A stretch of 57,045 nucleotides of DNA from Candidatus Kapaibacterium sp. (GTDB lineage Bacteria; Bacteroidota; Ignavibacteria; Kapaibacteriales; UBA4661), in contig JALONG010000038.1 of the NCBI GenBank assembly GCA_025455065.1, positions 1 through 57,045 on the forward strand. The letters run 5' to 3'. Under the pieces are notes generated by a model that was given only the letters and a program-made list of their open reading frames with translations, was not told where the DNA came from and ran no database searches. The translations under genes were made by a program, and so were the position numbers. Positions 8,896 to 19,178 of the stretch are shown here, in pieces. The number at the start of each line of letters is the position of its first letter. Positions within the stretch are counted from its first letter, which is position 1.

Positions 8896-11800
8896 ATGAA
8901 ACGATTTCTACCATTTTCCAAAGCCGTCATTCATCGAGGCTTGTTGGGAAAAATTCTGCTCTGTGCCGCATCACTGCTTATGGCGGTGAGTCTTCAGGCA
9001 CAAACACGAGCGTACAAAATCACGGGTTCCGTCAAAGACGCAAAAGGCGCTCAACGCGGTGTAACGGTGCGCATTGACCGAACTTCATTTGGCGGAGTTT
9101 CCGACCCGCAAGGGAACTACACCGTGAGCGCTAATCTTGCTCCGGGTAAATATACGGTTGTCGTTGCGGCAATAAATTACAAGCAATTCCGTCGCCAAAT
9201 CACGCTTGGTGATGACAATAGTGTTTCGCTGGATGTGAAATTGGAAGAGGACATTACGCGCATGGATGAAGTCGTCGTTACGGGTACGTCTGCCGCTTCC
9301 AGCCGCAAGACGCTTGGGAACTCAATTGGCGCTGTGAACGCGAAAGATGTGCAGCTGACGGGCGCAAATGCGATTGATGCTGCGATGGCTGGAAAAGTTG
9401 CCGGTGTGCAGATTCAACAAAATTCCGGTAATCCTGCCGGCGGAGTTTCGGTGCGTCTTCGCGGAACGAATACCTTCTCCGGTAGTGCAGACCCGCTCTA
9501 CATCGTGGATGGTGTACTCATTAACAACGATTCCCGCGAAGTCTTGGACTTGGGCGGCTACGCACAAAACCGCCTCGTAGATATTAACCCCAACGACATT
9601 GAGCGAATTGAGGTCTTGAAGGGTGCTGCTGCGGCGGCTATCTACGGCGCACGGGCGAATAATGGCGTTGTACAGATTTTCACCAAACGTGGTGCAATCG
9701 GCGCTCCGACCGTTACCTTCTCAACCCGCGTCAATACCGATGATTTGCGGCAAAAAATTGCGTGGAATCAAGAGCCTCTGCGCCGTTTGGTGCGTGCAGG
9801 AAGACCTGATTCTGTCGTCGCAGTGAATGACGACGGCACACCCGTACAACGCTACGACCTCCAAGACCTGATTTTCCGACGTGCTTGGGGTGTTGATAAT
9901 CATATTTCGGTAGCTGGTGGAAGTCAGGGAACAAAATACTTCTTATCCGCAAATCAAACTGCAAATGAAGGTATTGTGCGGGGTAGCAGTTTCAACCGTG
10001 CTGGTGCGCGTGTACGGGTTGAACAGGTGTTGAGTGATAATCTCACCGCGTCGCTGGGGGTAAATTATACGAATAGTTCTTCGCGCGAAGTTCCCAATGG
10101 TGGCTTGAATGAGCCATATGGTGCGCTTACAGGCTTTATTTTTGCACAAAACAACATTGACCCTCGCCCCAGAGATGGTGTGTATCCTCAACTCAGCCCT
10201 CCGGCTGTTGTTACTCGTACCAATCCTTTGGAAGCGATTGACCGCTTTGATTTTACGAATACCACAAGTCGTTTTATTGGTGATTTCCAGCTAAACTACA
10301 CACCAATTCAAGGCTTAAATGTGAATTACACGTTTGGCTTTGATACCTATTCTCAACTTGGAAGTGCCTTGATACCGCGTAATACCACTACGCCCGGTTA
10401 TCCGGGTGGTCTTGGGCGGCGTGGTATCTACAATGTTGGGCAAGTCAATAATGATGTGAACATTGTTTATACCGCCGATTTGTCGGAAAATATCAAAACG
10501 ACCACGCAACTTGGCGGAACGATGCAGTATGAGCGTCGTGAGTTGGTGCGTGTGCAATCAGAACAACTCAGCCCTGTTACTTCCGTTGCTTCCAGTGGTG
10601 CTATCGGGCAGAACTTGCTTGACAGCCGTGAAGAACTCGCTCTCTATGGAGCATTTCTTCAAGAAAGTATTGATATTAACGGAACATTTTTCTTGATCGG
10701 TGCAATTCGGATGGATGCTTCATCGGTGTTTGGACCTGAGAATCGCTTCCAATTTTTCCCTAAAGTGAGCGGCTCTGCGCTTATTTCAGAATTTTGGAAA
10801 GAAAGCGAATTGGGTAAAATTATTCCTGTGGCGAAATTGCGCGGTGCGTGGGGGCAATCAGGTGGCTTGACGGCTATTGGTCCGTACACTCGCTTTACCA
10901 ATTACGCACCCGTGAACTATTCCGGCATTCCGGGCTTGATTGTCCCGACACAGCTAGGTTCTACGGCTGTTCGACCGGAACGCCAAACGGAATTAGAAAT
11001 TGGTGCTGATGTGGCATTCTTGGAAAACCGCATCGGTATTGAGTTCAGTTATTACGATAAAGTTACCAATGACCTCTTGCTCAACCGCACTCTTGCTCCT
11101 TCCACAGGCTTTACGAATTTCCTTACCAATGTTGGCGTTTTAACAAGTCGCGGTATTGAATTGCTCGTCCGCGCTGTGCCTGTTGAAACCGAAGATTTCA
11201 AATGGACGATTACCGGTATCTACAACCAAAATCGTAGCGTCATTAGTGGCGTTGAGGGTGGTTTCTTGCAAATTACCGATGGGTTCGGGCAGGTAGCTGT
11301 TGTTAATGGTCAGCAGCTTGGGGTATTCCGTACTTTTTATGGTGCGCGTAATCCGGATGGCTCGTATTTGCTTACTCCTGATTCTTTGCGCAATGCAGCA
11401 GGGGTAGCAACGGGGCTCAATCCTGCTCGCGGTCTTCCGCAGCGTGAGCGCGGTATTTTGAACCCTGACGGCACTGTTACACCGCAGCGCGACGCAAATG
11501 GTCAGCCGTCGGGCATTCAATTACAAAAAGTTGTCGGCGACCCGAACCCTGATTTTACCTTGTCGTTTATCAATGAATTTGTTATTGGTAAACTCTCACT
11601 CCGTGTACAGATTGACGGTATGTACGGACAAGATGTGTTTAACTTTACGCGCCGCGTGGGTGTGAGCCAAAATTATGGAGGTTTGGCAGAGTATGGCGTA
11701 GAATTGCGCGATAACTTCCCAACGCGCCGTCAAGGTGGATTGCCGCTTGGCTGGAATCAAGCACTGTTCGGATTGCTGGGTGATTTTGTTGAAGATGGTT

Positions 11801-12036
11801 CATTTACGCGCTTGCGCGAAGTGGCAATTTCTTACGAGATTACACCCGAAAATTTCTTGAATATTCGTTCTGCTCGATTGACTCTGGCAGGGCGTAATCT
11901 CTTCTTGCTTACTCGCTATTCGGGCTGGGATCCGGAAGTGAACACCGGTGGTCAGCGAACAGCAGTTCGTGGTTTCGACTTTGTAGAAGTCCCGCTTCCG
12001 CGCAGTTTCTCGTTTGGCTTACAGCTTACATTCTAA
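8896..12036 (+). CDS. SusC/RagA-family TonB-linked outer-membrane protein
   Basis: This is a 1046-residue TonB-dependent receptor. The ATG at 8896 opens a signal peptide that ends near SLQAQ; an upstream TTG at 8839 overlaps the HNH gene and is rejected. Residues about 30-115 are a carboxypeptidase-regulatory-like domain (ITGSVKDAKGAQRG). The plug follows, with VVVTGT, VSVRLRGTNTFSGSADPLYIVDGV and IERIEVLKGAAAAAIYGARANNGVV, all typical SusC motifs. The remainder is a 22-strand-type barrel ending in Phe (FSFGLQLTF). It imports a ligand, usually an oligosaccharide or peptide, across the outer membrane together with the SusD lipoprotein encoded 41 bp downstream. No glycosidase or sensor gene is adjacent to reveal the substrate. 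Confidence 0.93.
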   Translation: MKRFLPFSKAVIHRGLLGKILLCAASLLMAVSLQAQTRAYKITGSVKDAKGAQRGVTVRIDRTSFGGVSDPQGNYTVSANLAPGKYTVVVAAINYKQFRRQITLGDDNSVSLDVKLEEDITRMDEVVVTGTSAASSRKTLGNSIGAVNAKDVQLTGANAIDAAMAGKVAGVQIQQNSGNPAGGVSVRLRGTNTFSGSADPLYIVDGVLINNDSREVLDLGGYAQNRLVDINPNDIERIEVLKGAAAAAIYGARANNGVVQIFTKRGAIGAPTVTFSTRVNTDDLRQKIAWNQEPLRRLVRAGRPDSVVAVNDDGTPVQRYDLQDLIFRRAWGVDNHISVAGGSQGTKYFLSANQTANEGIVRGSSFNRAGARVRVEQVLSDNLTASLGVNYTNSSSREVPNGGLNEPYGALTGFIFAQNNIDPRPRDGVYPQLSPPAVVTRTNPLEAIDRFDFTNTTSRFIGDFQLNYTPIQGLNVNYTFGFDTYSQLGSALIPRNTTTPGYPGGLGRRGIYNVGQVNNDVNIVYTADLSENIKTTTQLGGTMQYERRELVRVQSEQLSPVTSVASSGAIGQNLLDSREELALYGAFLQESIDINGTFFLIGAIRMDASSVFGPENRFQFFPKVSGSALISEFWKESELGKIIPVAKLRGAWGQSGGLTAIGPYTRFTNYAPVNYSGIPGLIVPTQLGSTAVRPERQTELEIGADVAFLENRIGIEFSYYDKVTNDLLLNRTLAPSTGFTNFLTNVGVLTSRGIELLVRAVPVETEDFKWTITGIYNQNRSVISGVEGGFLQITDGFGQVAVVNGQQLGVFRTFYGARNPDGSYLLTPDSLRNAAGVATGLNPARGLPQRERGILNPDGTVTPQRDANGQPSGIQLQKVVGDPNPDFTLSFINEFVIGKLSLRVQIDGMYGQDVFNFTRRVGVSQNYGGLAEYGVELRDNFPTRRQGGLPLGWNQALFGLLGDFVEDGSFTRLREVAISYEITPENFLNIRSARLTLAGRNLFLLTRYSGWDPEVNTGGQRTAVRGFDFVEVPLPRSFSFGLQLTF

Positions 12037-12077
12037 GGTATCTCACATATAACTCCAACAATTTATTTTTTGACAAT

Positions 12078-13451
12078 ATGAAATCTCTTTTTTCATTTCG
12101 TTCAGTGATTGCATCGGGAATGTGCGTCCTTGGCATATTGTTCTCCGGTTGTTCGCTGGACTATGTAAATCCGAATGCCGCTACGGAGCAACAGGTATTG
12201 AATACCCGCGAAGGTCTGCTCGGCTTGGCAATCGGAATGCAGCAATTTTACGCGGCAAACGGTACAGGTGTTTTGGAATCGTATATTACGCGCAGTGGCG
12301 TAACTTCGCGTGAATTGGTTGTGACCACCACGTTTCAAAACCCGCTGGATTTAGAAGTCGGCGGTACGGTACTTCCCACAGAAAATGGTGACATTCTGGC
12401 AATTTGGCAGCGCTCTTATCGCGTTATCGGCATGGCAGATAATATCTTGAGTAATGTTCCAAAACTGACCGATGTTCAGCTACCGCCACCAATGCGCTCA
12501 GGCACTATTGCCTTAGCGTCTCTGTACAAAGCAATGTGCTTGGGGCATTTAGCAATGTACTTTGAACAAGCCCCGACAGCAGTGGGAACGCTTGCTGCAC
12601 CCGCGTCATTTCGCCCCAGAGCAGATGTGTTAGCCGAAGCAATTCGCTTGCTGGACGATGCAGCGCGTCAAATTGCGGCAACTGTTCCAAATGCGGAGTT
12701 TAACACAACTGTACTTGCGCGTGGGTTGAATCTCAGCACGACAATTCAAGCAATGCGAGCACGATTTCTCATCATGGCTGGGCGTAATGCTGATGCCATT
12801 GCCGCAGTGAATAACGTACCGCAAACAGCCGCTTCCGTCTCGAACTTTACGTTTGATGCACAGCAAAATCGCAATCCGATTTTCTTGTCTATCGTACAAG
12901 CGGGTAGCAGCTACGCGCCGCGTGATTTCTTTGGCTTGCCGACTGCTCTGCTTGATACCAATGACCAACGCCTACGATTCTTTATGAGTCCAAACCCACG
13001 TCTTGGCAATGCTTCTCGTTTGCCTGCGGATAACTTAATTGTGCCATATTTCGCCACTGTAGATGCGCCTATTCCTGCTTTTCGTTTGGGTGAATTGGTA
13101 CTGATTCGTGCCGAAGCCAATGCACGACTAGGGAATCTGATGGCGGCGGTAGAGGACATTAACCGTATCCGCACCAAAACTCGTGCACAAGACCCGCATG
13201 GGCTTGGAGCAGCCTTGCCTGCCTATTCAGGTGCCGTAACGGCTGAAGCGGTTTTGACCGAAATTTATGCCCAACGTTGTGTAGAACTGTTTCTGACGGG
13301 GCAGCGCATGGAAGACCAACGTCGTTTTGGTCGTCCGGCACCGCCGAATCCGTCTTCGTTCCAATCGGAGCGTAATCGTAATTTCTATCCTTATCCGGCG
13401 CTGGAACGCGATAATAATCGTGCAAATACACCGCCAGACCCAAGTATCTAA
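12078..13451 (+). CDS. SusD/RagB-family outer-membrane nutrient-binding lipoprotein
   Basis: This 457-residue lipoprotein has its lipobox at FSGC (Cys25). SusD-like helices and TPR-type segments follow (REGLLGLAIGMQQFY, IMRARFLIMAGRNADAIAAVN), and the C-terminal region shows the family pattern LGELVLIRAEANARLGNLMAAVEDINRIRTK...EIYAQRCVELFLTGQRMEDQRRFGR. It should act as the lid of the SusC transporter encoded immediately upstream. It lies in the same operon as that gene and is followed by a hairpin terminator. Confidence 0.92.
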   Translation: MKSLFSFRSVIASGMCVLGILFSGCSLDYVNPNAATEQQVLNTREGLLGLAIGMQQFYAANGTGVLESYITRSGVTSRELVVTTTFQNPLDLEVGGTVLPTENGDILAIWQRSYRVIGMADNILSNVPKLTDVQLPPPMRSGTIALASLYKAMCLGHLAMYFEQAPTAVGTLAAPASFRPRADVLAEAIRLLDDAARQIAATVPNAEFNTTVLARGLNLSTTIQAMRARFLIMAGRNADAIAAVNNVPQTAASVSNFTFDAQQNRNPIFLSIVQAGSSYAPRDFFGLPTALLDTNDQRLRFFMSPNPRLGNASRLPADNLIVPYFATVDAPIPAFRLGELVLIRAEANARLGNLMAAVEDINRIRTKTRAQDPHGLGAALPAYSGAVTAEAVLTEIYAQRCVELFLTGQRMEDQRRFGRPAPPNPSSFQSERNRNFYPYPALERDNNRANTPPDPSI

Positions 13452-13476
13452 GCGGTTTACAAGACCATTTCACAAA

Positions 13477-13508
13477 GGAACATCGCACTCAAGCGGTGTT
13501 CCTTTTTT
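13477..13508 (+). terminator. Rho-independent terminator after susCD
   Basis: A 10-bp stem, GGAACATCGC paired with GCGGTGTTCC with one T/G wobble and an ACTCAA loop, is followed directly by a run of seven T. It lies 25 bp after the susD-like stop codon. Confidence 0.85.
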
Positions 13509-13581
13509 TATTTCAAAAACGATGCAAAATCCTTATTTTCATCCTTCTTCACCAACAACAATAATTCTGAGGAAATAGCAC

Positions 13582-14214
13582 ATGGAAACAATCCTTCAAC
13601 AGCCCTCCACGCCTGATGTGATAGAGAATGCACGGCGTATTACCGTTGCTGAATTTCGTGCAATGGAGTTCGATGACGACGATACATTTTTCTATGAACT
13701 TTTAAACGGAGAACTTGTGCAAAAATCAGCGCCCAATCCCTTTCATCAGCGCATTTCAGGCAATATTTCGTTTGCCATGCGCTCGTTTGTGTCCGAACAT
13801 CAACTTGGGGAAATATTTTATGCTCCGATAGATGTGTTTTTGGATGAATATAATATGCTTCAGCCCGATGTGTTGTTTATTGCAAATGACAAAAAGCAAC
13901 TTGTTACAATAGATGGTATCATGGGCGCACCAAACCTTGTTGTGGAGATTATCAGTCCCGGCACGATGAAGCGAGACAGAGGCGGGAAAATGCGTGTGTA
14001 TGAGCGCTGCGGGGTGCAAGAATACTGGATTGTGGACGTTCGCACACGTTCAGTAGAGGTGTATGTAAACATCGAATCGAATGGACGTTTTGATTACACT
14101 TTGCAGGAAGTCTATGTGGAAGATGAGCGCAATCCGAATAGTCCGCGTGTGGTTGCATCAACTGTTCTCACCGCATTAGCGCTCCCGTTGGAGCAGGTGT
14201 TTGAGGGAGTATAA
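13582..14214 (+). CDS. Uma2-family (DUF820) putative nuclease
   Basis: This 210-residue Uma2 protein carries the core QPDVLFIAND, then PNLVVEIISPGTMKRDRGGKMRVYERCGVQEYWIVDV, which supplies the Asp, Glu and Lys of a PD-(D/E)xK-like site. The N-terminal half is the usual helix plus LNGELVQKSAPNPFHQRIS region. It is preceded by the susCD terminator and is convergent with the next gene, so it appears to be a monocistronic accessory gene. It is only distantly similar to the other Uma2 copies here. Its function is unknown. Confidence 0.85.
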   Translation: METILQQPSTPDVIENARRITVAEFRAMEFDDDDTFFYELLNGELVQKSAPNPFHQRISGNISFAMRSFVSEHQLGEIFYAPIDVFLDEYNMLQPDVLFIANDKKQLVTIDGIMGAPNLVVEIISPGTMKRDRGGKMRVYERCGVQEYWIVDVRTRSVEVYVNIESNGRFDYTLQEVYVEDERNPNSPRVVASTVLTALALPLEQVFEGV

Positions 14215-14230
14215 GTCTTGCAACGCGTTA

Positions 14231-15064
14231 TCAATACTTGTTCGTAATCATAAAAACGTCGTTCACAAGACGCATTTCAAGAGTTCGGAAGGGAACGGTT
14301 TTCTCTAATCCTCGTGTGCCAATGGGTTTTAGTTCCGGCATTTGCTGAAGAGTGAGCATATCCAAATGGACGGTGATTGCTTGTTCCGAGCGGGCAAGTT
14401 CGATGTCGAGCGGTGCTTTCAAATTGGGGTATTGTTTTAAGCCGCTCCACGTAAAGAATGTCGTCATGGGGATTTCGGGGAATACTTTCGTCGTTACGTC
14501 TGTCCAACGGTTCTGTTCAAAGGTCAAAAATGCTACTTCTGAAGCCGCTCCATTGCGTTGCCACCGCCTACGGCAAAACCCCACCAGCGTTTTTTTATTT
14601 TTCAATGTCCACAAGGCAACCGAAAACGAGTATCCTTCGCTGTTTTCCGGTGTGTTGATGATGAGGTATTTGTTTTTCAATTCGAGCGCTCCGGTGAACA
14701 AGTCCACCCCCCGCATTGCTGCTGTGTCGCTGGTGAAGCAAGTCAGAATCGTTTTTCGTGTTTTGGTGTCAAAATGCTTCACCGAACTAGCTGTAGAGCC
14801 GTATTGCGTAAAATAACCTTCCGGCAATAAGAGGAAATAATCCACCACCGTTTGAGGTTTAGGTATAGCTTTTGCTGTAAGTGCATCAATAGCTAAAGAC
14901 GTAGGTGGGAGGGCGCGTCCACAGGAAAGTGGCGTAAATACTGCATTTGAAGGGGTTTGTGCTTGGGCATACCAAGGGTAGTAAACAGTGGACATTATCA
15001 TGACCATCGGCAAAACCCAAATGGTTCGTGCTGAGAAGGTTTGCAATGCAGGGCGTATCAACAT
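14231..15064 (-). CDS. Secreted protein of unknown function
   Basis: This protein of about 277 residues starts at the ATG complementary to 15062-15064; a TTG 17 codons further upstream is possible. The N-terminus (basic start, core VLPMVMIMSTVYYP, end AQAQTPS) is a signal peptide with a cleavage site after AQAQ. The mature part is mixed alpha/beta, with ALWTLKNKKTLVGFCRRRWQRNG and FLTFEQNRWTDVTTKVFPEIP segments. I do not recognise a family. It is convergent with the Uma2 gene and divergent from the chemoreceptor, so it stands alone. Confidence 0.6.
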   Translation of the reverse strand: MLIRPALQTFSARTIWVLPMVMIMSTVYYPWYAQAQTPSNAVFTPLSCGRALPPTSLAIDALTAKAIPKPQTVVDYFLLLPEGYFTQYGSTASSVKHFDTKTRKTILTCFTSDTAAMRGVDLFTGALELKNKYLIINTPENSEGYSFSVALWTLKNKKTLVGFCRRRWQRNGAASEVAFLTFEQNRWTDVTTKVFPEIPMTTFFTWSGLKQYPNLKAPLDIELARSEQAITVHLDMLTLQQMPELKPIGTRGLEKTVPFRTLEMRLVNDVFMITNKY

Positions 15065-15358
15065 AATGGTTAAGAAGATGAAGAAGAGAGAATAATGCTT
15101 GGACACAAACACCAATGTTTCCGTTTATCGGGAAGAAATTGTAAACATTGGGGGCAGTAGTGTTTTGACAATTATCCGCATTTTTTTTCCTCAAAACAAG
15201 TGTTTCTGCAATACTCCTCAAAAAATTCGTGAAAGGGTGCATGAATACTTGCACTTGCACAAGAAGTTTCGCATATTGGTAGCATTGAAGCGTCACAACA
15301 TCATCGGCTATGTATCACGTTATGTATTGTCGTTATTGCTAAATTTTACCAAATATCA

Positions 15359-17668
15359 ATGAAAAAACTCTCAACTTCCTCACACATTCTGCAAAATCAA
15401 CGAATAGCAACGAAAATTGCTCTTATGGTGCTGCCATTATTGCTCATTGCTCTTGCAGCAATCGGTCTAATTTTGTGGAATTCGTACACGCATTTTGACC
15501 GTGCTTCTACGTTACAAGAAGCAAATAGGGTTTCAGATTTCGTCCTTCGTGCTGCGGGTGAACAAGCCAAAGAGCGAGGTTTCACCGCAACGGCACTGGC
15601 AAATCCCGATGATGCCGGAACAGGAGCAAAAATACCACCGCTCAGGACAAAGGGGGATTTATACGCAGACTCAGCGTGGAACCTTGCGCAAACGCTTGTT
15701 TTGAAGCAGGGAATCGGGCAAAATGAAGCATCAAAAGTAGCCAAAGCTCGCATGAAGCGCGATGCTTTCCGCACCAGAGTAGATGCGGTCTTGGGAAAAG
15801 AAACAGTTTCTCAGCAAGAAATTACCGAATGGGTTGCTGCGCAAACAGCGCTGATTTTGGCAGAAAAAAATCTTGCCAACGCACTTTTTTCCTCGAATAA
15901 TCGTATTGAAACAATTTTAGCGCTCAATACCCAAATCAAATCGGGTGTATTGAACGCAAGCGAATATGCGGGGCGTGAAAGGGCAACCCTTGGTGTTGTT
16001 GTCGGAAGTAAGAAACCCATTCCAAGAGAAACACTCGCAATGCTCATGCGGTACAGAGGGATTGTCGAGGAAAGTATTGCTGTTATTGCCGATTTTGCAA
16101 ATCATCCTCGAGCCACACCTGCTATCAAAGAAGCAATTTCGTCTATGCAGTCGGTACTACGCGCAGATTACGAAACTTCACGGTCACTTATTTACAATGC
16201 AAGTTCCGATGCGATTCAGCGAAGTGAGGAATCTGTTCAATACCCGATAACGACGGGGCAATGGATAGAACGTTCAACCAAAGGCATCAATGCGATGTTA
16301 GCGGTCTCAGATGCCGTTAGCGGAGAGGTTCGAGGAATTGCCGAAGAAGAGTATCGGACAAGTATGCAAACGGTGATTCTTGTTCTTTGTGCTGTTGTCG
16401 TTATTGCACTTGTAACCATTTTGGCATGGTTTATTCAACGTTCCATTCGAGAGCGCTTAATTGCCCTTCAACAAGGTGCAAAATCTCTTGAAATAGGTCG
16501 GTTTGATGAGAAAATTGATTCAAGCGGTACAGATGAAATTGCGCAGGTTTCAGCCTCTTTTGCTGTAGTTGTTCATACCTTGAGAAACTTTGCTGCAACC
16601 CAGCAAAACCTCATTAACGCTGCTTTAGAAGGGAATATGAACGCCCGTGCGGACAGTTCGGGATATTTCGGTGGTTTTAAGTCTATGGTTGAGGGAACAA
16701 ATAATGCTTTGGCAGCAGCAGTGAAGCCCATTGAAGAGGCACTCCAATCATTGCAAGCAATGGCAAACGGCGATTTTACGCAACAAATGAAGGGAGATTA
16801 CTTAGGAGACCACGCTTTGCTGAAAGAATCCCTCAACTCTACGCTTGAGGCTCTTAACAGCGCTATGCACGAAGTAAATCATACCGCAAATTTTGTTTTG
16901 CAAAGCGCCCGTCAAGTCGCTGAAGCAAGTCAGTCGCTTTCAAGCGGAAACGTTGAGCAGGCGGCTTCGTTGGAACAAATTACCAGTTCCGTTCACCAGA
17001 TTGCATCACAAATTACGCATACGGCTTCCAGTGCGGGTGTAGCAGTCGGTTTAGCAGAAAAATCGCAATCCGAAGCAAAGGAAGGAAACGAGGATATGCT
17101 GTATCTCAATGAAACAGTGCAGGCAATTAACGATTCGAGCAGTAGTATTGCCGGAATTGTTAAAGCTATTGACGATATTGCATTTCAAACCAATATGCTT
17201 GCCTTAAACGCAGCTATCGAAGCGGCAAGAGCGGGACGCTATGGAAAGGGTTTTGCGGTGGTAGCCGAAGAAGTGCGGGCATTGGCTCGCAGGAGTGCCG
17301 AAGCTGCACAAAAGACCACATCGCTTATCGAAACTGCCGTTGCAAATGCTGCGGGCAGTTTCGCTCAAACACAAATCACCTCTGAGCGCTTTCAAACCAT
17401 TGTCAGCCATGCTACGGATACTGCCGTTTTAGTGCGCGAAATCAACGAACACACCTCGCAGCAAGCCTCCGGAATAAATCAAATAACACTGGGGCTTTCA
17501 CAAATTGACAAAGTTGTGCAGATAACTGCCGCCAATGCGGAAGAATCAGCCGCCGCCGCTCAAGAATTGGAATCTCATGCACAAAAACTGCATCATATTT
17601 TAGGGCGGTTTCTTCTTCAAGATACCGGTAATCATCAGGCTTTACAGGGGCAGTGGCATGAGCAATAA
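15359..17668 (+). CDS. Methyl-accepting chemotaxis protein with NIT-type sensor domain
   Basis: This is a 769-residue chemoreceptor. A first membrane segment lies at about residues 21-41. A long helical periplasmic domain runs from about 45 to 330 and begins [28 protein letters not shown], a pattern of the nitrate/nitrite-sensing NIT domain (QxERG-type motif). A second membrane segment lies at about 338-360, followed by HAMP at about 361-415. The cytoplasmic signalling domain covers roughly 500-740, with the conserved hairpin tip [39 protein letters not shown]. It would signal through CheA/CheW encoded elsewhere. A CheY-like gene follows after 91 bp. The ligand assignment is tentative. Confidence 0.88.
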   Translation: MKKLSTSSHILQNQRIATKIALMVLPLLLIALAAIGLILWNSYTHFDRASTLQEANRVSDFVLRAAGEQAKERGFTATALANPDDAGTGAKIPPLRTKGDLYADSAWNLAQTLVLKQGIGQNEASKVAKARMKRDAFRTRVDAVLGKETVSQQEITEWVAAQTALILAEKNLANALFSSNNRIETILALNTQIKSGVLNASEYAGRERATLGVVVGSKKPIPRETLAMLMRYRGIVEESIAVIADFANHPRATPAIKEAISSMQSVLRADYETSRSLIYNASSDAIQRSEESVQYPITTGQWIERSTKGINAMLAVSDAVSGEVRGIAEEEYRTSMQTVILVLCAVVVIALVTILAWFIQRSIRERLIALQQGAKSLEIGRFDEKIDSSGTDEIAQVSASFAVVVHTLRNFAATQQNLINAALEGNMNARADSSGYFGGFKSMVEGTNNALAAAVKPIEEALQSLQAMANGDFTQQMKGDYLGDHALLKESLNSTLEALNSAMHEVNHTANFVLQSARQVAEASQSLSSGNVEQAASLEQITSSVHQIASQITHTASSAGVAVGLAEKSQSEAKEGNEDMLYLNETVQAINDSSSSIAGIVKAIDDIAFQTNMLALNAAIEAARAGRYGKGFAVVAEEVRALARRSAEAAQKTTSLIETAVANAAGSFAQTQITSERFQTIVSHATDTAVLVREINEHTSQQASGINQITLGLSQIDKVVQITAANAEESAAAAQELESHAQKLHHILGRFLLQDTGNHQALQGQWHEQ

Positions 17669-17759
17669 GAAAGAAGTGATTTTTTTGTAAAACTCTTTCA
17701 CCAAAAGTGAATTTTTTCACATATTGGATTCTTTTCACCTAACGCGCACATCAAACACC

Positions 17760-18158
17760 ATGAAAAAGCACGGAAAATCCATCTTAGTTGTTGATGACCA
17801 CGAAATGAGTGTTAAACTTCTGCGCCAAATCCTTACCGATGCAGGATTTGACGTGTTTTCTGCCCATTCGGGAGAAGAAGCATTAAAACTTGTCCAAGAT
17901 TTTAAGCCGGATTTGATACTCCTCGACATTATTTTGGAAGGCTTGAATGGCTACAAAACGTGCCAAGTGCTGAAAATTATGGCTCCGCAACTTCCCGTAA
18001 TTTTTCTCAGCACCGTTCCTGACCGTGAAAAGGGCTTACAGATTGGCGCTGTGGATTATATTACCAAGCCGTTTCAAATGAAAGAAGTGGTTGAATGTGT
18101 GAAATATCATTTGGGTATTGGCGGCTTGGAGGGCGGTATTGATGACGAAGATGAGTAA
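17760..18158 (+). CDS. Single-domain CheY-like response regulator
   Basis: This 132-residue protein consists of one receiver domain: acidic pocket Asp12/Asp13 (LVVDDHE), phospho-acceptor Asp56 (ILLDII), a Ser/Thr switch in FLSTVPD, and the Lys in YITKPF. It ends in an acidic tail (GGIDDEDE). There is no output domain, so it works by protein contact, as CheY does. The ATG at 17760 is chosen because the domain begins just after it. It follows the chemoreceptor and overlaps the start of sufU, so the three may be one transcript. Confidence 0.9.
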   Translation: MKKHGKSILVVDDHEMSVKLLRQILTDAGFDVFSAHSGEEALKLVQDFKPDLILLDIILEGLNGYKTCQVLKIMAPQLPVIFLSTVPDREKGLQIGAVDYITKPFQMKEVVECVKYHLGIGGLEGGIDDEDE

Positions 18159-18606
18159 CGCGGCAGTGGGGAAGGAGTCCACAGGAAGTGCTGAAACGCT
18201 TTACCGAAGTGTAATTCTGGAGCATAGTGCAAAACCTCACCATTACCGGATTCTTCCCAAGTACACAGCGTCGGCTCACGTTCACAATATGCTTTGCGGT
18301 GATGAAATCACGGTGTATTGCGATATTCAACAAGGACGAATAAACGCGGTTTCGTTTCAAGGTGAGGGCTGCGCGATTATGAAAGCCTCCGCGTCAATTA
18401 TGACCGACTCTATAACAGGCTTATCTCTGGAAAACGCACAAAACCTTGCGTTGTCGGTATCTGATTTTTTGCAGGGCAATGATTCCGCTCTTGACGTTGA
18501 TTCTCCTTTTGCTGTCTTTGCCGAAGTTCGTCGCCATGCAAGCCGCGTCAAATGTGCTTTTCTCCCGTTTCAGGCTCTCCAAATTGCTTTAACATCTTCT
18601 TCATAG
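18151..18606 (+). CDS. sufU: SufU-type iron-sulfur scaffold / zinc sulfurtransferase
   Basis: This 151-residue protein has the NifU-N/SufU fold. Conserved residues are Cys49 and Asp51 (MLCGD), Cys74 (GEGCAIMKASAS) and Cys135 (RVKCAFLP). The 61-residue gap between the second and third Cys matches SufU and not IscU, which has a shorter spacing. SufU takes sulfur from the SufS desulfurase for the SUF assembly system. No other suf gene is nearby. The start lies inside the end of the response-regulator gene; ATGs at 18142 and 18151 are both possible, and I use 18151. Confidence 0.87.
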   Translation: MSNAAVGKESTGSAETLYRSVILEHSAKPHHYRILPKYTASAHVHNMLCGDEITVYCDIQQGRINAVSFQGEGCAIMKASASIMTDSITGLSLENAQNLALSVSDFLQGNDSALDVDSPFAVFAEVRRHASRVKCAFLPFQALQIALTSSS

Positions 18607-18662
18607 TGCCGACTTTGTTCGTTTCATAATTTCAGCATTTATACTTCCTATCTTCCTGCCCT

Positions 18663-19151
18663 ATGTCATTCACTCACCTTACCCCCGAACAAACCCCACA
18701 AATGGTTAATGTTGCAGAAAAGACCGTTACAAAGCGCTTTGCTCGTGCGCAAGCTATTGTGGAGGTGGGGGAGGAGATTCTGCAAGCCTTAGAGAAGTCC
18801 GGCGGAAAAGAACTTCACACGCCGAAAGGAGCAGTGTTTCAAACTGCCATTATTGCAGGAATCATGGCAACCAAAAAAACGGGGGAACTCATTCCACTTT
18901 GTCATCCGCTTCCATTGGAGCATTGCGAAATAGATATTGCCGTTAATGCAAAACAACAAATCCACATTACCTGCAAAACTCTTATAACCGCAAAGACAGG
19001 AGTAGAAATGGAAGCATTGACAGGAGCAAGCGTGGCTGCTTTAACCGTGTACGATATGTGCAAAGCACTTTCGCACAACATCGTCATCAAAGAAATCACA
19101 TTGTTGGAAAAGCGTGGCGGAAAACGAGATTTTGTGCGGGACGCAGAATAA
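18663..19151 (+). CDS. moaC: Cyclic pyranopterin monophosphate synthase MoaC
   Basis: This 162-residue protein matches MoaC in length and motifs: MVNVAEKTVTKRFARA, GIMATKKTGELIPLCHPLPLEHCEI (the His and Pro-rich substrate loop), TGVEMEALTGASVAALTVYDMCKA, and a final IKEITLLEKRGGKRDF. It converts 3',8-cyclo-GTP to cyclic pyranopterin monophosphate in the first stage of molybdenum-cofactor synthesis; its MoaA partner is not in the window. It is 56 bp after sufU on the same strand. MogA and MoaE are encoded 33-35 kb away. Confidence 0.95.
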   Translation: MSFTHLTPEQTPQMVNVAEKTVTKRFARAQAIVEVGEEILQALEKSGGKELHTPKGAVFQTAIIAGIMATKKTGELIPLCHPLPLEHCEIDIAVNAKQQIHITCKTLITAKTGVEMEALTGASVAALTVYDMCKALSHNIVIKEITLLEKRGGKRDFVRDAE

Positions 19152-19178
19152 TCTCGTAGCATCATTCACAAACAGCCA

